From positions 1,798,001 through 1,862,000 of the forward strand of contig NZ_CP023563.1 of assembly GCF_002407185.1 (NCBI RefSeq): a DNA stretch of 64,000 nt. Reading direction: 5' to 3'. The notes beneath the pieces were generated by a model that saw nothing but the letters and a program-made list of their open reading frames with translations, had not been told where the DNA came from and ran no database searches. The DNA is from Brachybacterium vulturis (GTDB taxonomy: Bacteria; Actinomycetota; Actinomycetes; Actinomycetales; Dermabacteraceae). This document shows, piece after piece, positions 16,201 through 24,149 of this stretch; position 1 is the first letter of the stretch; each line of letters starts with the position of its first letter. The position numbers were made by a program, and so were the translations under genes.

Positions 16201-16478
16201 CCAAGGGCTGCTCGAACAACAACTGCAAATGGTTCCGCATCACCTTGAGCAATATGACGCCTGGGGAGACATACCGGGTGGCGTTCTCCAACGAGGGGGA
16301 GACCCGATACAAGACCATCGAGCTGCGGGCGGACAGCAACGGTACGGCGACTTCGGCGCCGAGATCGAACTTCTACGGATACGTTCGCGGCGGCGTGCCT
16401 TCCTGGCCGATGACCGTCGAAGCCACCGTGAACGGCAAATGGGTGAAGATCGCGGACGGCATCTACAGGCCATACTGA
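10248..16478 (+). CDS. giant membrane-anchored Ig-like / fibronectin III protein
   Basis: Protein of 2076 residues. Residues about 14-36 form one hydrophobic helix after a basic RRTGRR stretch, giving a signal anchor with a large extracytoplasmic body. Residues about 45-395 contain repeated short beta-strand units suggestive of a beta-propeller. About 400-1480 hold roughly ten Ig/cadherin-like repeats with the recurring text NDTDPDGD / NDSDPDGS. About 1485-1870 hold four Fn3-like units (PSAPRIGEVGDGFVELTF, PAAPAVERGDEQLTVTW and relatives). The tail has two close Cys pairs (CTGASKC, CSNNNC). The G-tract at 10236-10240 is 7 bases before ATG 10248 but only 1 base from an in-frame ATG at 10242, so 10248 is preferred. 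It opens the locus, and could be a wall-spanning element of the secretion-like machine (inference). Confidence 0.85.
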   Translation: MSDTAGSKRRTGRRLTVVSSAVLAVVALVLTGFAIRYPGLSSSDVEVSNGGVWVTNEQLGLLGRLNVDAGELDARLSSTGQDLDIIQSGYTVLETGPRGFTPINTASVTRNGLVELPTGTTVKIGGDRIVMAAPDGRVWIVSPEQAAAFSPGSVEPVLEAGNRQRPVAVSDEGVVFVLDGSNLLTYPRASDTRDTTAEDPIEVPGVSQKTEAIQLSAVGNRPVILDRENQLLRVGTDGDEYSLADYGVASLEKAQLQQSGPAADTFVVSTVDSLFIIPFDGGKALQIDAGGTGTDVVKPAQVDGCAYGAWGGSKRYVRACEGQDPIAESIPQADSAADLTLRVNQDLVVLNDQKFGLSWELMDSMQLVDNWVINQDIQTSKEEEKEKETLTTTITNTAAERDEENRPPTANEDTFGVRPGKSIVLPVTKNDTDPDGDILTVAVQGDQPSIGTVSPIRGGTQLQIEVAADATGTGTFTYQADDGRGGTDTARVNLEVRAEGENSPPEPAEKTITKVQVRSGEEISFNILPYWEDPDGDAFYLANATVPPEDLVTFRPDGLITFNDAGLAPGTKQIQLTFRDENGLAAEGIVEIESVTESDLAPITTADHASVVAGRSTTIKPLVNDLNPNGGNLELLSVSETDGVEAEPALEAGTIEITGSTPGTYYLEYTVAASGASTASLGLVRVDIVEPTTDELKPVAVDDMGTVTTGTDTLLDPLENDVDPTGGVLVVNSIDVPAESGLKATVVNHHLVRVEAEPGAMVTDEPVPVTYEVANSSGTTTGTIRVMVVSTDTQFANPEAVPDRAVVRAGDMVNIDVIANDISPTGSDMHLGSEMGTSRADDLGHTEPNQDQLRFRADDDAGGEAVVQYQVVDETGRTGSALVYITIVPRDAENTAPQPKNLTARTVAGTSVRIPVSTTGIDPDGDSVMLTGIASPMPELGEIVSANGEWIEYLPYDDSRGTDRFRYQVMDRHGAIGIAEVLVGVAAPNDTNQAPYAVDDVVEVRPDREVQIPVLDNDTDPEGDHLGIVRSDVEAMTEIKEIPPGEGQEDGYLTVVTPSEPGTHTVLYSATDGQLKSSATATIKVASNAPLRSPVARDDFVEAAAVMDPETQFIDVDVLANDSDPDGSTNDLELEIDGTFEGAELREDGTIRIVPQEQQQRIRYLITDVDDLESAGYIWVPGTAKQAPVWVGPPLTVQAGSEGTIDLADPNNVRVRPGAESVQITDPSLVTALHSDGSQLVADESTLVYRPAEGFSGKDTITVEVTDGAVGDPSAATATLAIPVEVAPEETNLPPTFQGAQLEVEQGGPASTLDLSAGAEDPEGDDLTYALGEYEAVPGVTIALEGATLTATAASKSAKGTVVDVPVSVTDGTNPAVPATVQLTVGGSQRPEISTALDEAAIDAGRTEKVDVLANDSNPFPGGDRTLTSASLVSGEGEVSPTGNQVTITPAEDFHGILTAQYTVLDDTEDPDREASGEIRVTVRGYPEAPSAPRIGEVGDGFVELTFNAGVDNGAPITGYTVSSASGPAVSQECASTSCTITGLTNDTEYTFQVVATNDVGPSDPSVASAVARPDVRPEQPAAPAVERGDEQLTVTWTPPVNRGSAIQTYEVQLQNTATQEISAQEISGGTTQTVFPGLVNGVDYRFRIRASNLAEEPSDWSGWSRPEHPAGKPMVPAGTPTAERVNDPRGGGIEVTWPAMTTKEANGEPITDYIITASSGQSQTVDASRTSTRFLEMDPDTEYSFTYTGVNSVGRGVDASGSSNAVTPWAKPSAPAGVRATMPSEGKGEGPNGRATVHWEPANGNGTTVTKYVVRWKGGSKTVDASQTSVALSGLNNGTSYRFTVEARNGFEANGGVSDLSKQSNSVRPYTGPAKPSISSSSAKCTGASKCPVTFTFTAHGDGGGSGRTIHYRIGGGEFRTTTDGSISVPKNVKAGSSVKAEAYVSIDEGLESATVSDSQKARSWQRTPKMSKVSWGGDTPPGTKGCSNNNCKWFRITLSNMTPGETYRVAFSNEGETRYKTIELRADSNGTATSAPRSNFYGYVRGGVPSWPMTVEATVNGKWVKIADGIYRPY

Positions 16479-16542
16479 CGAGCCCGCCCTTCGTCCCGGA
16501 GCGCCCATCTCACCCCTTCCAGCAGAAAGACACACATCCCGC

Positions 16543-17517
16543 ATGAGCATGACCCCCGAACAGGCCCACTGGTTCGCCGAGACCTTCGACAAGCTCGTCC
16601 AGAGCGTGGGTCAGGCCGTCCTCGGCAAGAACGAGGTGGTGCGCCTGGTGCTGACCTCGATGATGGCCCCCGGTCATGTGCTGCTCGAGGACGCCCCCGG
16701 CACCGGCAAGACCTCCTTGGCCCGCTCGATCGCCGCGACCGTCCAGGGCACCAGCACCCGCATCCAGTTCACCCCGGACCTGCTGCCCTCCGATGTCACC
16801 GGCGTGACCATCTACGACCAGAACACCAAGTCCTTCGAGTTCCACAAGGGCCCGGTCTTCGCCAACGTAGTGCTCGCCGATGAGATCAACCGTGCCTCGC
16901 CGAAGACCCAGTCGGCGATGCTCGAGGTGATGGAGGAGGGGCGGGTCACCGTCGACGGCGTCACCCATGAGGTCGGCAACCCGTTCATGGTGATCGCCAC
17001 GCAGAACCCGATCGAGCAGGCCGGCACCTACCGCCTCCCCGAGGCCCAGCTGGACCGCTTCTTGATGAAGACCTCGATCGGCTACCCCGATCATGCCTCC
17101 AGCGTGCAGATCCTCCAGGGCTCCGCGCTGCGCGACCGCAGCAGCCAGCTCACCCCGAGGATCTCCTTGCAGGCCGTCAACGACATGACGGAGCTGGCCT
17201 CCACCGTGCACGTCGACCCGGCGGTGCTCGAGTACGTCTCCCGCTTGATGGAGGAGACCCGCCTGGCTCCCGAGGTGCGGGTCGGGGTGTCCATCCGTGG
17301 CGCGCTCGCCCTGATGCGGGCGGTGAAGGTGTGGGCTGCGGTCAACGGACGCCACTACGTCATCCCCGACGACGTCAAGCACCTGGTCGAGCCGGTCTGG
17401 CTGCATCGCTTCGTGCTCGACCCCGAGGCCGAGTTCGCGGGCACCACCGCCAAGAGCGTCATGACCAAGATCCTCAGCGAGGTGGCACCGCCTCAGGCGC
17501 GACAGCAGACGGCATGA
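16543..17517 (+). CDS. MoxR-family AAA+ ATPase
   Basis: Chaperone-like AAA+ ATPase of 324 residues. Walker A is DAPGTGKTS with Lys56, Walker B is VVLADEIN (Asp113-Glu114), and the MoxR text NRASPKTQSAMLEVMEEG and ATQNPIEQAGTYRLPEAQLDRF follows. MoxR proteins are typically paired with DUF58 and, in many genomes, transglutaminase-fold proteins, exactly as here. It starts 64 bases after the giant Ig protein; no strong Shine-Dalgarno is visible, and a second ATG lies 6 bases in. Its stop overlaps the next start as ATGA (17514-17517), the first of six linked overlaps that run through to the kinase. Confidence 0.93.
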   Translation: MSMTPEQAHWFAETFDKLVQSVGQAVLGKNEVVRLVLTSMMAPGHVLLEDAPGTGKTSLARSIAATVQGTSTRIQFTPDLLPSDVTGVTIYDQNTKSFEFHKGPVFANVVLADEINRASPKTQSAMLEVMEEGRVTVDGVTHEVGNPFMVIATQNPIEQAGTYRLPEAQLDRFLMKTSIGYPDHASSVQILQGSALRDRSSQLTPRISLQAVNDMTELASTVHVDPAVLEYVSRLMEETRLAPEVRVGVSIRGALALMRAVKVWAAVNGRHYVIPDDVKHLVEPVWLHRFVLDPEAEFAGTTAKSVMTKILSEVAPPQARQQTA

Positions 17518-18935
17518 GCTCCCCGCACACCGTCCCCGCCGACACCGCCGACGCGAAGGCGGCGAAGGCCGAGGCCAAGAAGCGCCGCAGCGCCGCCAAG
17601 GCGGATGCCCGGGCGGCCTCCCGTCGGCGGCGCCTCCGGTCCAGGAGCGACCGGTCCTCCGGCAGCACGCCCTCCGCCCCCGGTACGGCGAGCGGTCAGG
17701 GAACTGTGCCCGACGGCGCCTCCAGCACCGGGCTGGCCGGTCTGCGCGATCGCGTGGTCGAACTGTGGCTGCGGCGCATCCACCCCGTGCTGGACGTTGT
17801 CTCACCCATCGGCTGGACGGTGCTCGCCGTCACCGTCGTCTGCTGGATCGCGGGTCTCGTCCTGCACCTCACCGAGCTGAACGTGATCGCCTTCGCACTC
17901 ACCGTGCCCCTGGCGATCGCGGCGCTGTTCGTGCTGGGCAAGGCGTCCTACCGGGTCACCCTCGACCTGCAGACCCATCGCGTGGTGGTGGGCACCCGTG
18001 CCGTCGGCCGGGTCGAGGTCGCCAACCCCACCCAGCGCACGATCCTGCCCTCGCGCATCGAGCTCGCCGTCGGCTCCGCGACCGCGCAGTTCATGGTGCC
18101 GAGACTGGCGGCGGACGCCGAGCACGAGGAGCTGTTCGCCGTGCCCACCAAGCGACGCGCCGTCCTGGTCGTCGGCCCGGTGCGCTCCGTGCGCGACGAC
18201 CCGCTCTCGCTGATGCGGCGGCAGGTCACCTGGGCGAAGGAGCAGGAACTGTTCGTCCACCCCCGCACCGTGCGGCTCGACGAGGCGGCCAGCGGCTTCC
18301 TGCGCGATCTCGAGGGCACGCCCTCCTCGGACCTCTCGAGCTCTGACATCGCCTTCCACGCCCTGCGCGACTACGCACCCGGCGATGACCGGCGCCACGT
18401 CCACTGGCGCACCACCGCCCGCACCGGCAAGCTCATGGTGCGCCAGTTCGAGGAGACCCGACGCTCCCACGTGGTGGTGGCGCTGGACAACCTCGCCGAG
18501 CACTACGCCAGCGTCGACGAGTTCGAGCTCGCGGTCTCCATCGCGGCCTCGATCTCGGGCCAGACCTTCCGGGAGGAGAAGGAGCTGACGCCCTTCACCC
18601 TCGATGAGCGCCAGAGCACCCGGACCCTGCGGCAGATGATGGACGACTACACGGTCGTCGAGCAGCTCAAGGAGCGGATCCCCTTCCACGAGCTCGGGCA
18701 GAAGGCCGCTGATCTCGCCCCCAACGCCTCCGCGGTGATGATGGTCGTCGGCTCGCACACCACGGCGCGGGAGCTGAACTCCGCCGCCAACCAGCTGCCG
18801 ATCGGAGTGATGGCCGTCGCGATCCGCTGCGTCGACGAGGCCGAGGTGAAGCGGTCCGCGATCGGTGGCCTCGACGTGGTGACCCTGGGCTCCCTCGACA
18901 CCCTGGCCAAGGCGCTGCGGGCGGTGGGTCGATGA
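17514..18935 (+). CDS. DUF58 domain protein with two membrane helices
   Basis: Protein of 473 residues. An Ala/Lys/Arg-rich N-terminus (about 1-60) is followed by two hydrophobic segments (about 98-145, separated by LHLTELN). A DUF58/VWA-like C-terminal half contains the family signature LRDYAPGDDRRHVHW and then KLMVRQFEE (about 285-315). The start at 17514 overlaps the MoxR stop as ATGA; an earlier in-frame Met would lie deep inside moxR and is unlikely. DUF58 proteins partner MoxR ATPases, but their biochemical role is not established. It overlaps the next gene by ATGA at 18932. Confidence 0.88.
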   Translation: MSSPHTVPADTADAKAAKAEAKKRRSAAKADARAASRRRRLRSRSDRSSGSTPSAPGTASGQGTVPDGASSTGLAGLRDRVVELWLRRIHPVLDVVSPIGWTVLAVTVVCWIAGLVLHLTELNVIAFALTVPLAIAALFVLGKASYRVTLDLQTHRVVVGTRAVGRVEVANPTQRTILPSRIELAVGSATAQFMVPRLAADAEHEELFAVPTKRRAVLVVGPVRSVRDDPLSLMRRQVTWAKEQELFVHPRTVRLDEAASGFLRDLEGTPSSDLSSSDIAFHALRDYAPGDDRRHVHWRTTARTGKLMVRQFEETRRSHVVVALDNLAEHYASVDEFELAVSIAASISGQTFREEKELTPFTLDERQSTRTLRQMMDDYTVVEQLKERIPFHELGQKAADLAPNASAVMMVVGSHTTARELNSAANQLPIGVMAVAIRCVDEAEVKRSAIGGLDVVTLGSLDTLAKALRAVGR

Positions 18936-21442
18936 GCAGCACCAGAGCCGCGGCCCAGCGCCCTCAGAGCTATTTCTCGACCGTCACCCACGGCCGTCGT
19001 GCCCTGGACATCACGGCGCTCGCCGCGCTGTTCGTCCTCGCCATGCTGGGCTTCCACGACATCTTCGGCGGGATCCAGTACCTGTTGACCGGGATCATGG
19101 CGCTGGTGTTCGGCACGCTGATCGCCCTCATCGGCGCGCGCTGGCGCTGGGGACCGCTGCGGCTCACCCCGCTGGTGCTGCTGGTCTACTTCCTGTTCGG
19201 GCCGATGTTCGCGGCGCCGACGCGCGCGATCTGGGGGATCATCCCCAGCCCCGGCGCGCTGTGGGAGCTGCTCGAGGCGCCCGTGACGAGCTGGAAGTCG
19301 GTGCTGACGGTGGCGCCGCCGGTGGGCGTCGCCCAGGGCGTTCTCGCCGTGGTGTGGATCAGCGTCCTGCTGCTGACGCTGCTGGGGATGAGCGTGGTGA
19401 TGCGCAGCCGCTTCTACCTGCTGGCCTGGCTGTTCCCGCTCGCGCTGCTCGGGGTCTCGATCGTCTTCGGCACCCACCAGGCCGTCTCGCCGGTGCTGCG
19501 GGGCGTGCTCTACGCGATCATCTCGGTGGCGTGGCTGACCTGGAGGTTCGAGGGAGCTCGGCTCGCCGATGCGCAGTCGACCATCATCTCCGACACGGTG
19601 CGGCCCGGCTCCTGGCAGAACCCCGTGCTGCGTCGTCGGGTGATCGGGGGAGCGGTGATCATGGCGCTCGCCGGAGGCGGCGCGCTCGCCGCGCACTCCC
19701 TGCTGGATCCGCCCTCGGGAACGATCCGCTACGCGGTCCGCGACCACATCGCTCCGCCCTTCGACCCGCGCGAGTACGTCTCCCCGCTGTCGGAGTTCCG
19801 CGGGTACCTCAAGGACCAGCGGGACGCGGAGCTGTTCACCGTCTCGGGCATGAGCAGCGGGGAGCGCATCCGTCTCGCCGCCATGGATCAGTGGGACCTG
19901 CAGGTCTACAACGTCGCCAGCAGCACCGACACGGGCAGCGACTCGGGCACGTTCCTGCGCACCGCCGCAGGGGTCGACCTGCACGAGGGCGGTACCGCCG
20001 AGCAGACCTCGACGGTGACCATCGGCGAGTACACCGGGGTGTGGATGCCCACGGTCGGCACGCGCACCCACCGCATCGACCTCGAGGAGATGTCCCCGGA
20101 ACGCGCGAGCATCACCTCCGAGAACCTCTACCTGAACCAGCGGTCGCAGACCCTGGTCAACTCCCGCGGAGTGCGGGCGGGGGACACCTACGAGCTCTCC
20201 TACGAGCCGTACACCGAGCTCACGGCCGAGCAGCAGCGCACGGCGACGTTCTCCGACATCAGCCTGCCGGACAACGCCCCGGTCGATGCCTTCGTGCAGT
20301 ACGCCGAGGAATGGTCAGGGAACTCCGAGTCCGATTTCGAACGGTTCCAGAACCTCTCGCGCGCCGTGAAGACCGATGCCTACTACTCGCACGGGCTCGA
20401 GGAGGACACCGCCTCGATGTCCGGCCACGGCGCCAGCCGCCTGCTGGCGATGATGGAGGAGGTCGGCTTCGACAAGGACACCCCCGACGCCCAGCCGCTG
20501 GGACGGATCGGCGACGAGGAGCAGTACGCCGCACTGCTCGCGGTCCTGGCGCGCTCGATCGACATCCCCGCCCGCGTGGTGATGGGCTTCGAGGTTCCCG
20601 AGGGGCAGGAGGGGACCGTCGCGATCACCGGTGACGATGTCACCGCCTGGGTCGAGGTGTCCTTCGAGGGCATCGGCTGGGTGCGCTTCGACCCCGCCCC
20701 CGACGAGGACGAGGATCCCACCCAGCCCGAGCCCAAGGAGGTCGAGAAGCCGCTTCCACAGGTCGCCCAGCCGCCGCCTCCGCCCGCCGAGCCGCCGAGC
20801 CCTCCGCCCGGTGCGATGAGCCAGGACTCCGACGATGAGGAGGAGGACCTCCCCGAGCCCACGCCGTGGGTGGTGTACGTCGGGGTCGGGCTGATCCCGA
20901 TCGTGGTGCTCCTGCTCGCGGCGCTCGCCGTGATCGTCGCCAAGGGGATGCGCCGAGGGCGGCGTCGCACCCGGGGCACGCCGCCGGCCCGGATCGACGG
21001 CGGCTGGCAGGAGATCCTCGATCAGCTGGCCGATATGGGGCGCGCCCCGGATCCCTTGTCGACCAGGGCGGAGATGGCCGCCCGCCTGGATGCTGACATC
21101 CCGACGATGGGTGCGGCGAGCCTTGCGGGCCGTGCCGATCGTGCCGCGTTCGGGCCGGATGATCTCCCGGAGGCGGCGGCCGAGGAGTACTGGGCGCAGG
21201 TCATGGCGGCGCGGCGTAGCATGTCCGCTGCGGTGCCGTGGCACAGGCGGCTCCTCGCGGCGCTGTCGCTGCGTTCCTTCCGCCGGCGGTCCGCGGACCG
21301 CCGCAGCGCGAAGAAGCGGATCCGGGCCCGGGCCCGGGCCCGGGACAAGGCGGTGCGGCGCACCGAGGCGATGCGTCGTCGACGCTCCTCGTTGCGCGGT
21401 ACCGCGAAGAGACGGACGTCATCGAAGAAGGGTCGTGCCTGA
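18932..21442 (+). CDS. transglutaminase-fold membrane protein, catalytic Cys and His replaced
   Basis: Protein of 836 residues with the TgpA/DUF3488 layout. About six hydrophobic helices lie in residues 25-265, followed by an extracytoplasmic region with a transglutaminase-like core at about 470-595. Then come a Pro-rich stretch (VAQPPPPPAEPPSPPPG), a last helix at about 646-671 and a basic cytoplasmic tail. In the core, the expected GxC(x)2YA reads GDEEQYA (Glu529 at the Cys position), and the expected HAW reads TAWVEV (Thr571 at the His position). The Asp of the triad is kept (Asp587 in RFDPAP). The fold is recognisable but the enzyme should be inactive. It follows DUF58 by ATGA and precedes the RDD/FHA gene by TGATG. 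Confidence 0.85.
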   Translation: MSSTRAAAQRPQSYFSTVTHGRRALDITALAALFVLAMLGFHDIFGGIQYLLTGIMALVFGTLIALIGARWRWGPLRLTPLVLLVYFLFGPMFAAPTRAIWGIIPSPGALWELLEAPVTSWKSVLTVAPPVGVAQGVLAVVWISVLLLTLLGMSVVMRSRFYLLAWLFPLALLGVSIVFGTHQAVSPVLRGVLYAIISVAWLTWRFEGARLADAQSTIISDTVRPGSWQNPVLRRRVIGGAVIMALAGGGALAAHSLLDPPSGTIRYAVRDHIAPPFDPREYVSPLSEFRGYLKDQRDAELFTVSGMSSGERIRLAAMDQWDLQVYNVASSTDTGSDSGTFLRTAAGVDLHEGGTAEQTSTVTIGEYTGVWMPTVGTRTHRIDLEEMSPERASITSENLYLNQRSQTLVNSRGVRAGDTYELSYEPYTELTAEQQRTATFSDISLPDNAPVDAFVQYAEEWSGNSESDFERFQNLSRAVKTDAYYSHGLEEDTASMSGHGASRLLAMMEEVGFDKDTPDAQPLGRIGDEEQYAALLAVLARSIDIPARVVMGFEVPEGQEGTVAITGDDVTAWVEVSFEGIGWVRFDPAPDEDEDPTQPEPKEVEKPLPQVAQPPPPPAEPPSPPPGAMSQDSDDEEEDLPEPTPWVVYVGVGLIPIVVLLLAALAVIVAKGMRRGRRRTRGTPPARIDGGWQEILDQLADMGRAPDPLSTRAEMAARLDADIPTMGAASLAGRADRAAFGPDDLPEAAAEEYWAQVMAARRSMSAAVPWHRRLLAALSLRSFRRRSADRRSAKKRIRARARARDKAVRRTEAMRRRRSSLRGTAKRRTSSKKGRA

Positions 21443-23271
21443 TGGGCCAGACGCGATACTGCAGCACCTGCGGGACTCTGCTCGCCGACGGGGCGGTGAT
21501 CTGCGGCGAGTGCGGTGCGCGCTATCAGGCCTCGCCCTATGAGCGCCGTGCTACCGACGCCCCCGGTGCCTGGTCGCAGGCACCCGCGCCGCGATCGCGA
21601 GATCTCGGGCGCGGGGAGGGGGTGACCTCGCCGGAGGAGGGCGTCGAGCTCATCACGCGCGATGCCCTCCGGCCGGAGAACCCGAGCGCCACGACGCTCC
21701 GCAGCCGGGAACAGTACGATCAGGTGATGGTCACGCAGCCTCCGATGCAGCAGAACGGTCCCGGGTACGCCTCGGGCGCTCCCAGCGGTCCGGGCTCCCC
21801 GGTCGCGGCGCCCGGTGCTCCGTCGGCGGGGCCCGAGATGGAGCCGCCGTTGGACGGCTGCTCCCCGGCGTCGCCGCTGAAGCGCTTCCTCGCCGCACTG
21901 CTGGACGCCGTGATCAGCACCCTGATGGTGGTTCCGGTGATCGTCGGTGTCTCTGTCATGGTCGCGTCGGGGACCGCCGGCACGCTGTCGCTGGTCCTGA
22001 TCGGGGTGGGCGTCGCACTCCCGCTGGCGTACGTGCTGCTGATGGTCTGGCTGGTCGGTGCCAAGGGTTTCTCGCTGGGCAAGCTGATCCTCGGGCTGCG
22101 TCTCACCCGGACGACAGCGGGGGGACCCATCGGGTTCCTGCGCTCCGCGGGCCGCTGGGTGCTGTACGGGCTCGTCCCACCGGTCATGGCGCTGTCGATC
22201 TTCCTGGATCCGAAGCAGCATCTGCGCGGCTTCCACGACCGGGTCGTGGACTCCACCGTGGTGGACCTCAAGACCGGCCGCGATCCGATGAAGCCGCGTC
22301 CTGACGACTTCGAGCGGGCAGGGGCCGAGCACTACCTCGGTGCGCCGTCCGTGGCGGTGTCCACGCATGAGAACCTGCTCGCCGAGCCCGGTGCGGCATG
22401 GAAGGACTCCGCGCAGTCCGCACCTGCGCAGCCGGAGCCCGCCGGCTGGGGCGAGGCGCAGCAGCCGGAGCCCGCCGGGTGGGGCGAGGCGCAGCAGCCG
22501 GGAGCACCGAGCCCGTACGCGCCGCACCGCTCGGGCGGCTCCGCTCCCTCGGCCGCCGACGCCCCGATGACGAGCGCTCCCTGGTCGTCGCCGCCGGCAC
22601 CGGATCCTGCCGCCTCCCAGCAGCCCGCCGGGGGCGGCTGGGCGCCGCCGCCGATCGACCCGATCCCGCCATCGCAGCCGTCCTGGGGCCAGCCGCAGTC
22701 CGCCCCCGAGGCCCCGCTCAGCGGTGACGCACAGGGATGGGCCCCGCCGCCGCCCTCGCCCCAGCCGGTGCAGGCCTCGCCCGCCCCGTACGGCCCGGGG
22801 AACGGATATCCCCCGAGCGACCTCACCGGCGATGCCTGGGACGTCGAGGACGACGGCGTGGACGAGCAGACCCGTCTCACCGTGGCGGACGATCCGCTGG
22901 GGGACCTCGAGCAGACCCGCATCTCCGCAGTGCAGCTGCCGGCGGTCAAGCAGCTTCGCCTGAGCACGGATGACGGCGGTGAGCGGATCGTCGAGAAAGC
23001 GGTCGTGATCGGTCGCAACCCGGCCGCTCCGGGTGAGGAGGTGCTGTTCGTGATGAAGGACGACACCCGCTCGGTCTCCAAGACGCATCTGCGCATCGAC
23101 GGCACCGGGGACGAGGTGACCGTGACCGACCTCGGGTCGACGAACGGCTCGAGCATCCTGCGCGCGGACGGCTCCCGGGAGAGCCTGGTGCCGGACTCCC
23201 CGACGGTCCTGCCCACCGGCGCACAGGTGACGCTGGGTGATCGGACCGTGACCGTGGAGAGGATGCAGTGA
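21442..23271 (+). CDS. zinc-ribbon / RDD / FHA membrane protein
   Basis: Protein of 609 residues starting at the ATG that overlaps the previous stop (TGATG, 21440-21444). Domains in order: a zinc ribbon (CSTC at 7-10, CGEC at 21-24); an RDD-type membrane domain (about 143-280, opening ASPLKRFLAALLDAV, with three to four hydrophobic helices); a long Pro/Ala/Gln-rich linker with a repeated AGWGEAQQPEP unit; and a C-terminal FHA domain (about 508-609) with IGRNP, SVSKTHL and DLGSTNGS, the phosphothreonine-binding signature. It probably acts as a membrane docking protein for targets of the kinase encoded two genes downstream. The RDD substrate, if any, is unknown. Confidence 0.88.
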   Translation: MGQTRYCSTCGTLLADGAVICGECGARYQASPYERRATDAPGAWSQAPAPRSRDLGRGEGVTSPEEGVELITRDALRPENPSATTLRSREQYDQVMVTQPPMQQNGPGYASGAPSGPGSPVAAPGAPSAGPEMEPPLDGCSPASPLKRFLAALLDAVISTLMVVPVIVGVSVMVASGTAGTLSLVLIGVGVALPLAYVLLMVWLVGAKGFSLGKLILGLRLTRTTAGGPIGFLRSAGRWVLYGLVPPVMALSIFLDPKQHLRGFHDRVVDSTVVDLKTGRDPMKPRPDDFERAGAEHYLGAPSVAVSTHENLLAEPGAAWKDSAQSAPAQPEPAGWGEAQQPEPAGWGEAQQPGAPSPYAPHRSGGSAPSAADAPMTSAPWSSPPAPDPAASQQPAGGGWAPPPIDPIPPSQPSWGQPQSAPEAPLSGDAQGWAPPPPSPQPVQASPAPYGPGNGYPPSDLTGDAWDVEDDGVDEQTRLTVADDPLGDLEQTRISAVQLPAVKQLRLSTDDGGERIVEKAVVIGRNPAAPGEEVLFVMKDDTRSVSKTHLRIDGTGDEVTVTDLGSTNGSSILRADGSRESLVPDSPTVLPTGAQVTLGDRTVTVERMQ

Positions 23272-24149
23272 TCGACCGCTCCCTGTCGGACCCGGATCTC
23301 CACGGCACGATCCGGGTCGTCTCCGCCGCTGCCACCCATGTCGGGCACGTGCGGGCCACCAATGAGGACAGCATCCTCGACGTCCCGCCGATCTTCCTGG
23401 TCGCCGACGGGATGGGCGGGCACAACGCGGGCGAGGTGGCCAGCGCCATCGTCGTGGAGGAGTTCGAGACGCTCACCCTGCAGGAGAACGTGACCGTCGA
23501 GCAGCTCGGTGAGGCGCTCCGTTCGGCCGCGATGCGGATCGGGGAGCTCAGCGGGGAATCGACGCTCGGCGCCGGCACCACGGTCTCGGCGGTCGCCACG
23601 ATGGTCCTGGACGGGATCGGCTACTGGGTCGTGCTCAACCTCGGTGACTCCCGCGTCTACCGCCTGTCCGGAGAGATCTTCGAACAGGTCAGCGTCGACC
23701 ATTCGGTGGTCCAGGAGCTGATGGACCGCGGAGAGATCTCGGCGGAGCAGGCCAAGGTGCATCCGTACCGGCACATGGTCACCCGTGCCCTCGGCGCCGG
23801 ACCCGACTCCGATCCCGACTACTGGCTGATCCCCGCCGAGGCCGGTGATCGGATGCTCATCTGCTCCGACGGCCTGACCGGCGAGGTCGACGACGTCGCC
23901 ATCGAACGGATGCTGCGCAGCCCTGCGGATGTGCGCACCGTCTGCGGGGATCTGGTGAGCCGCGCGCTCGACGCCGGCGGGCACGACAACGTCAGCGTCG
24001 TCGTGGTCGAAGCGGTCGAGGTGGTGGGCCAGTCCCTGGCCTCGGAGGACACGGCGGGCCACGAGACCGACCTGCCCGACAGCGCCGATCTCGAGGTCGA
24101 CGAGGACACCCTCCCGCGCGGGATCACCGAGGATGGCACCGGGCGATGA
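23268..24149 (+). CDS. PP2C-type Ser/Thr protein phosphatase
   Basis: Metal-dependent phosphatase of 293 residues that would reverse the action of the kinase at 26524. All PP2C motifs are in order: RATNEDS (residues about 30-36), VADGMGGHNAGE (metal-binding Asp), LGDSRVYRL, DHSVVQELMDRG, ICSDGLTG and GGHDNVSVVVVE. No membrane helix is seen, so it is a cytosolic, PstP-like domain without the usual anchor. The GTG start overlaps the preceding stop (GTGA, 23268-23271), and its own stop overlaps the next ATG (24146-24149), so translation is probably coupled. Confidence 0.95.
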   Translation: MIDRSLSDPDLHGTIRVVSAAATHVGHVRATNEDSILDVPPIFLVADGMGGHNAGEVASAIVVEEFETLTLQENVTVEQLGEALRSAAMRIGELSGESTLGAGTTVSAVATMVLDGIGYWVVLNLGDSRVYRLSGEIFEQVSVDHSVVQELMDRGEISAEQAKVHPYRHMVTRALGAGPDSDPDYWLIPAEAGDRMLICSDGLTGEVDDVAIERMLRSPADVRTVCGDLVSRALDAGGHDNVSVVVVEAVEVVGQSLASEDTAGHETDLPDSADLEVDEDTLPRGITEDGTGR

